From an uncultured Caulobacteraceae bacterium (lineage in GTDB: Bacteria > Pseudomonadota > Alphaproteobacteria > Caulobacterales > Caulobacteraceae), in contig CAISGS010000078.1 in NCBI GenBank assembly GCA_903884915.1, positions 1 through 6,893 on the forward strand: 6,893 nt of DNA. The letters are read 5' to 3'. Within the stretch, counting starts at the first letter, position 1; every line of letters starts with the position of its first letter. The notes below the pieces were generated by a model, which was given only the letters and a program-made list of their open reading frames with translations, did not search any database and was not told the DNA's origin. Positions 6,724-6,893 of this stretch are shown here, piece by piece. Made by a program: the position numbers and the translations under genes.

Positions 6724-6736
6724 TGGATAGACAAAT

Positions 6737-6893
6737 ATGGACGCCTTTCCCGCCTTTTTCCCCTTGAGGGGCAAGACGGTGATCATTGCCGGCGAGGGCG
6801 AAGGGGCCCTTGCCAAGGCCAGGTTGTTTGAAAATTCTCCTGCGACTGTGCAGATCGTGGCCGGTTCGCAGGCCTATGATGCAAGCACCTACA
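6737..6893 (+). CDS. cysG: Precorrin-2 dehydrogenase/siroheme synthase (CysG N-terminal or Met8-like), first 52 residues (cut by right edge)
   Basis: Proteins of this family oxidise precorrin-2 to sirohydrochlorin with NAD and insert iron to give siroheme, the cofactor of assimilatory sulfite and nitrite reductases. Translating from the ATG at 6737 gives an open frame to the window edge. MDAFPAFFPL, then GKTVIIAGEGEGALAKARLF at 12-31, matches the start of the CysG N-terminal domain: an FPxFxxL lead, a Rossmann beta strand and a glycine-rich NAD loop. The family's usual loop is GGGxVAxxK; here it reads GEGEGALAK. A weak GGA ribosome-binding match lies about 9 bases upstream. Only the N-terminus is visible, so I cannot tell a Met8-like protein from a full CysG fusion with uroporphyrinogen methyltransferase. 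It is transcribed away from the iorAB-like operon, with a 111-bp gap. Confidence 0.82.
   Translation, partial: MDAFPAFFPLRGKTVIIAGEGEGALAKARLFENSPATVQIVAGSQAYDASTY

Noticed and set aside
6626..6736. ModE-type molybdate operator
   Set aside because: No ATCGNTATATA-type half-sites are visible. The only inverted repeat is GGTCG/CGACC, which does not resemble it.
6643..6831. 62-codon plus-strand frame across the divergent gap
   Set aside because: It overlaps the siroheme gene in another frame, and that gene's frame carries the recognisable Rossmann start. The product looks random.

Overview
The window looks like an alphaproteobacterial chromosome. The evidence is moderate-to-high GC, tight operon packing, and the family flavour of the proteins: a MoaB whose C-terminus reads [14 protein letters not shown], an IorB-type oxidase with a Tat signal, and a siroheme-synthase N-terminus beginning MDAFPAFFPL. 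A Caulobacterales-like host is my best guess, made from memory of protein style and with low certainty. No mobile element, RNA gene, CRISPR array or phage gene is visible.

Layout. (1) Positions 1-3299, minus strand: a six-gene molybdenum-cofactor operon in transcription order moaA-moaD-moaE-moaB-moaC-moeA. moeA runs off the left edge. Neighbouring genes overlap (TAATG for moaD/moaE, TGATG for moaC/moeA, 11 bp for moaB/moaC) or are 3-13 bp apart, so translation is probably coupled. (2) Positions 3300-3379: a short divergent gap. (3) About 3380-3991, plus strand: an NTP-transferase of the MocA type (molybdopterin cytidylyltransferase). (4) Positions 3981-6625, minus strand: a two-gene operon for a molybdenum hydroxylase of the isoquinoline 1-oxidoreductase type. 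The [2Fe-2S] subunit (IorA-like) comes first, then the Tat-targeted molybdopterin subunit (IorB-like). The IorB-like gene converges on mocA and the two share their last 11 bp. (5) Positions 6626-6736: a divergent regulatory gap. (6) 6737 to the right edge, plus strand: the first 52 codons of a precorrin-2 dehydrogenase/siroheme synthase gene.

How the genes work together. MoaA and MoaC turn GTP into cyclic pyranopterin phosphate. MoaD and MoaE add the dithiolene sulfurs. MoaB adenylylates molybdopterin and MoeA inserts molybdenum. MocA would then attach CMP to make the cytosine-dinucleotide form of the cofactor, which IorAB-type enzymes of the xanthine-oxidase family carry. The window therefore holds most of a cofactor pathway, a tailoring enzyme and a likely client. 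moeB, mobA, an XdhC-type chaperone and molybdate transport genes are not here. The siroheme gene at the right edge hints at a sulfite or nitrite reductase region beyond the window.

I see no undescribed system. The points of most interest are the mocA/iorAB pairing, the lipobox-like Cys in the IorB Tat signal, the 11-bp convergent overlap, and the divergent promoter region with an inverted repeat in front of the siroheme gene.
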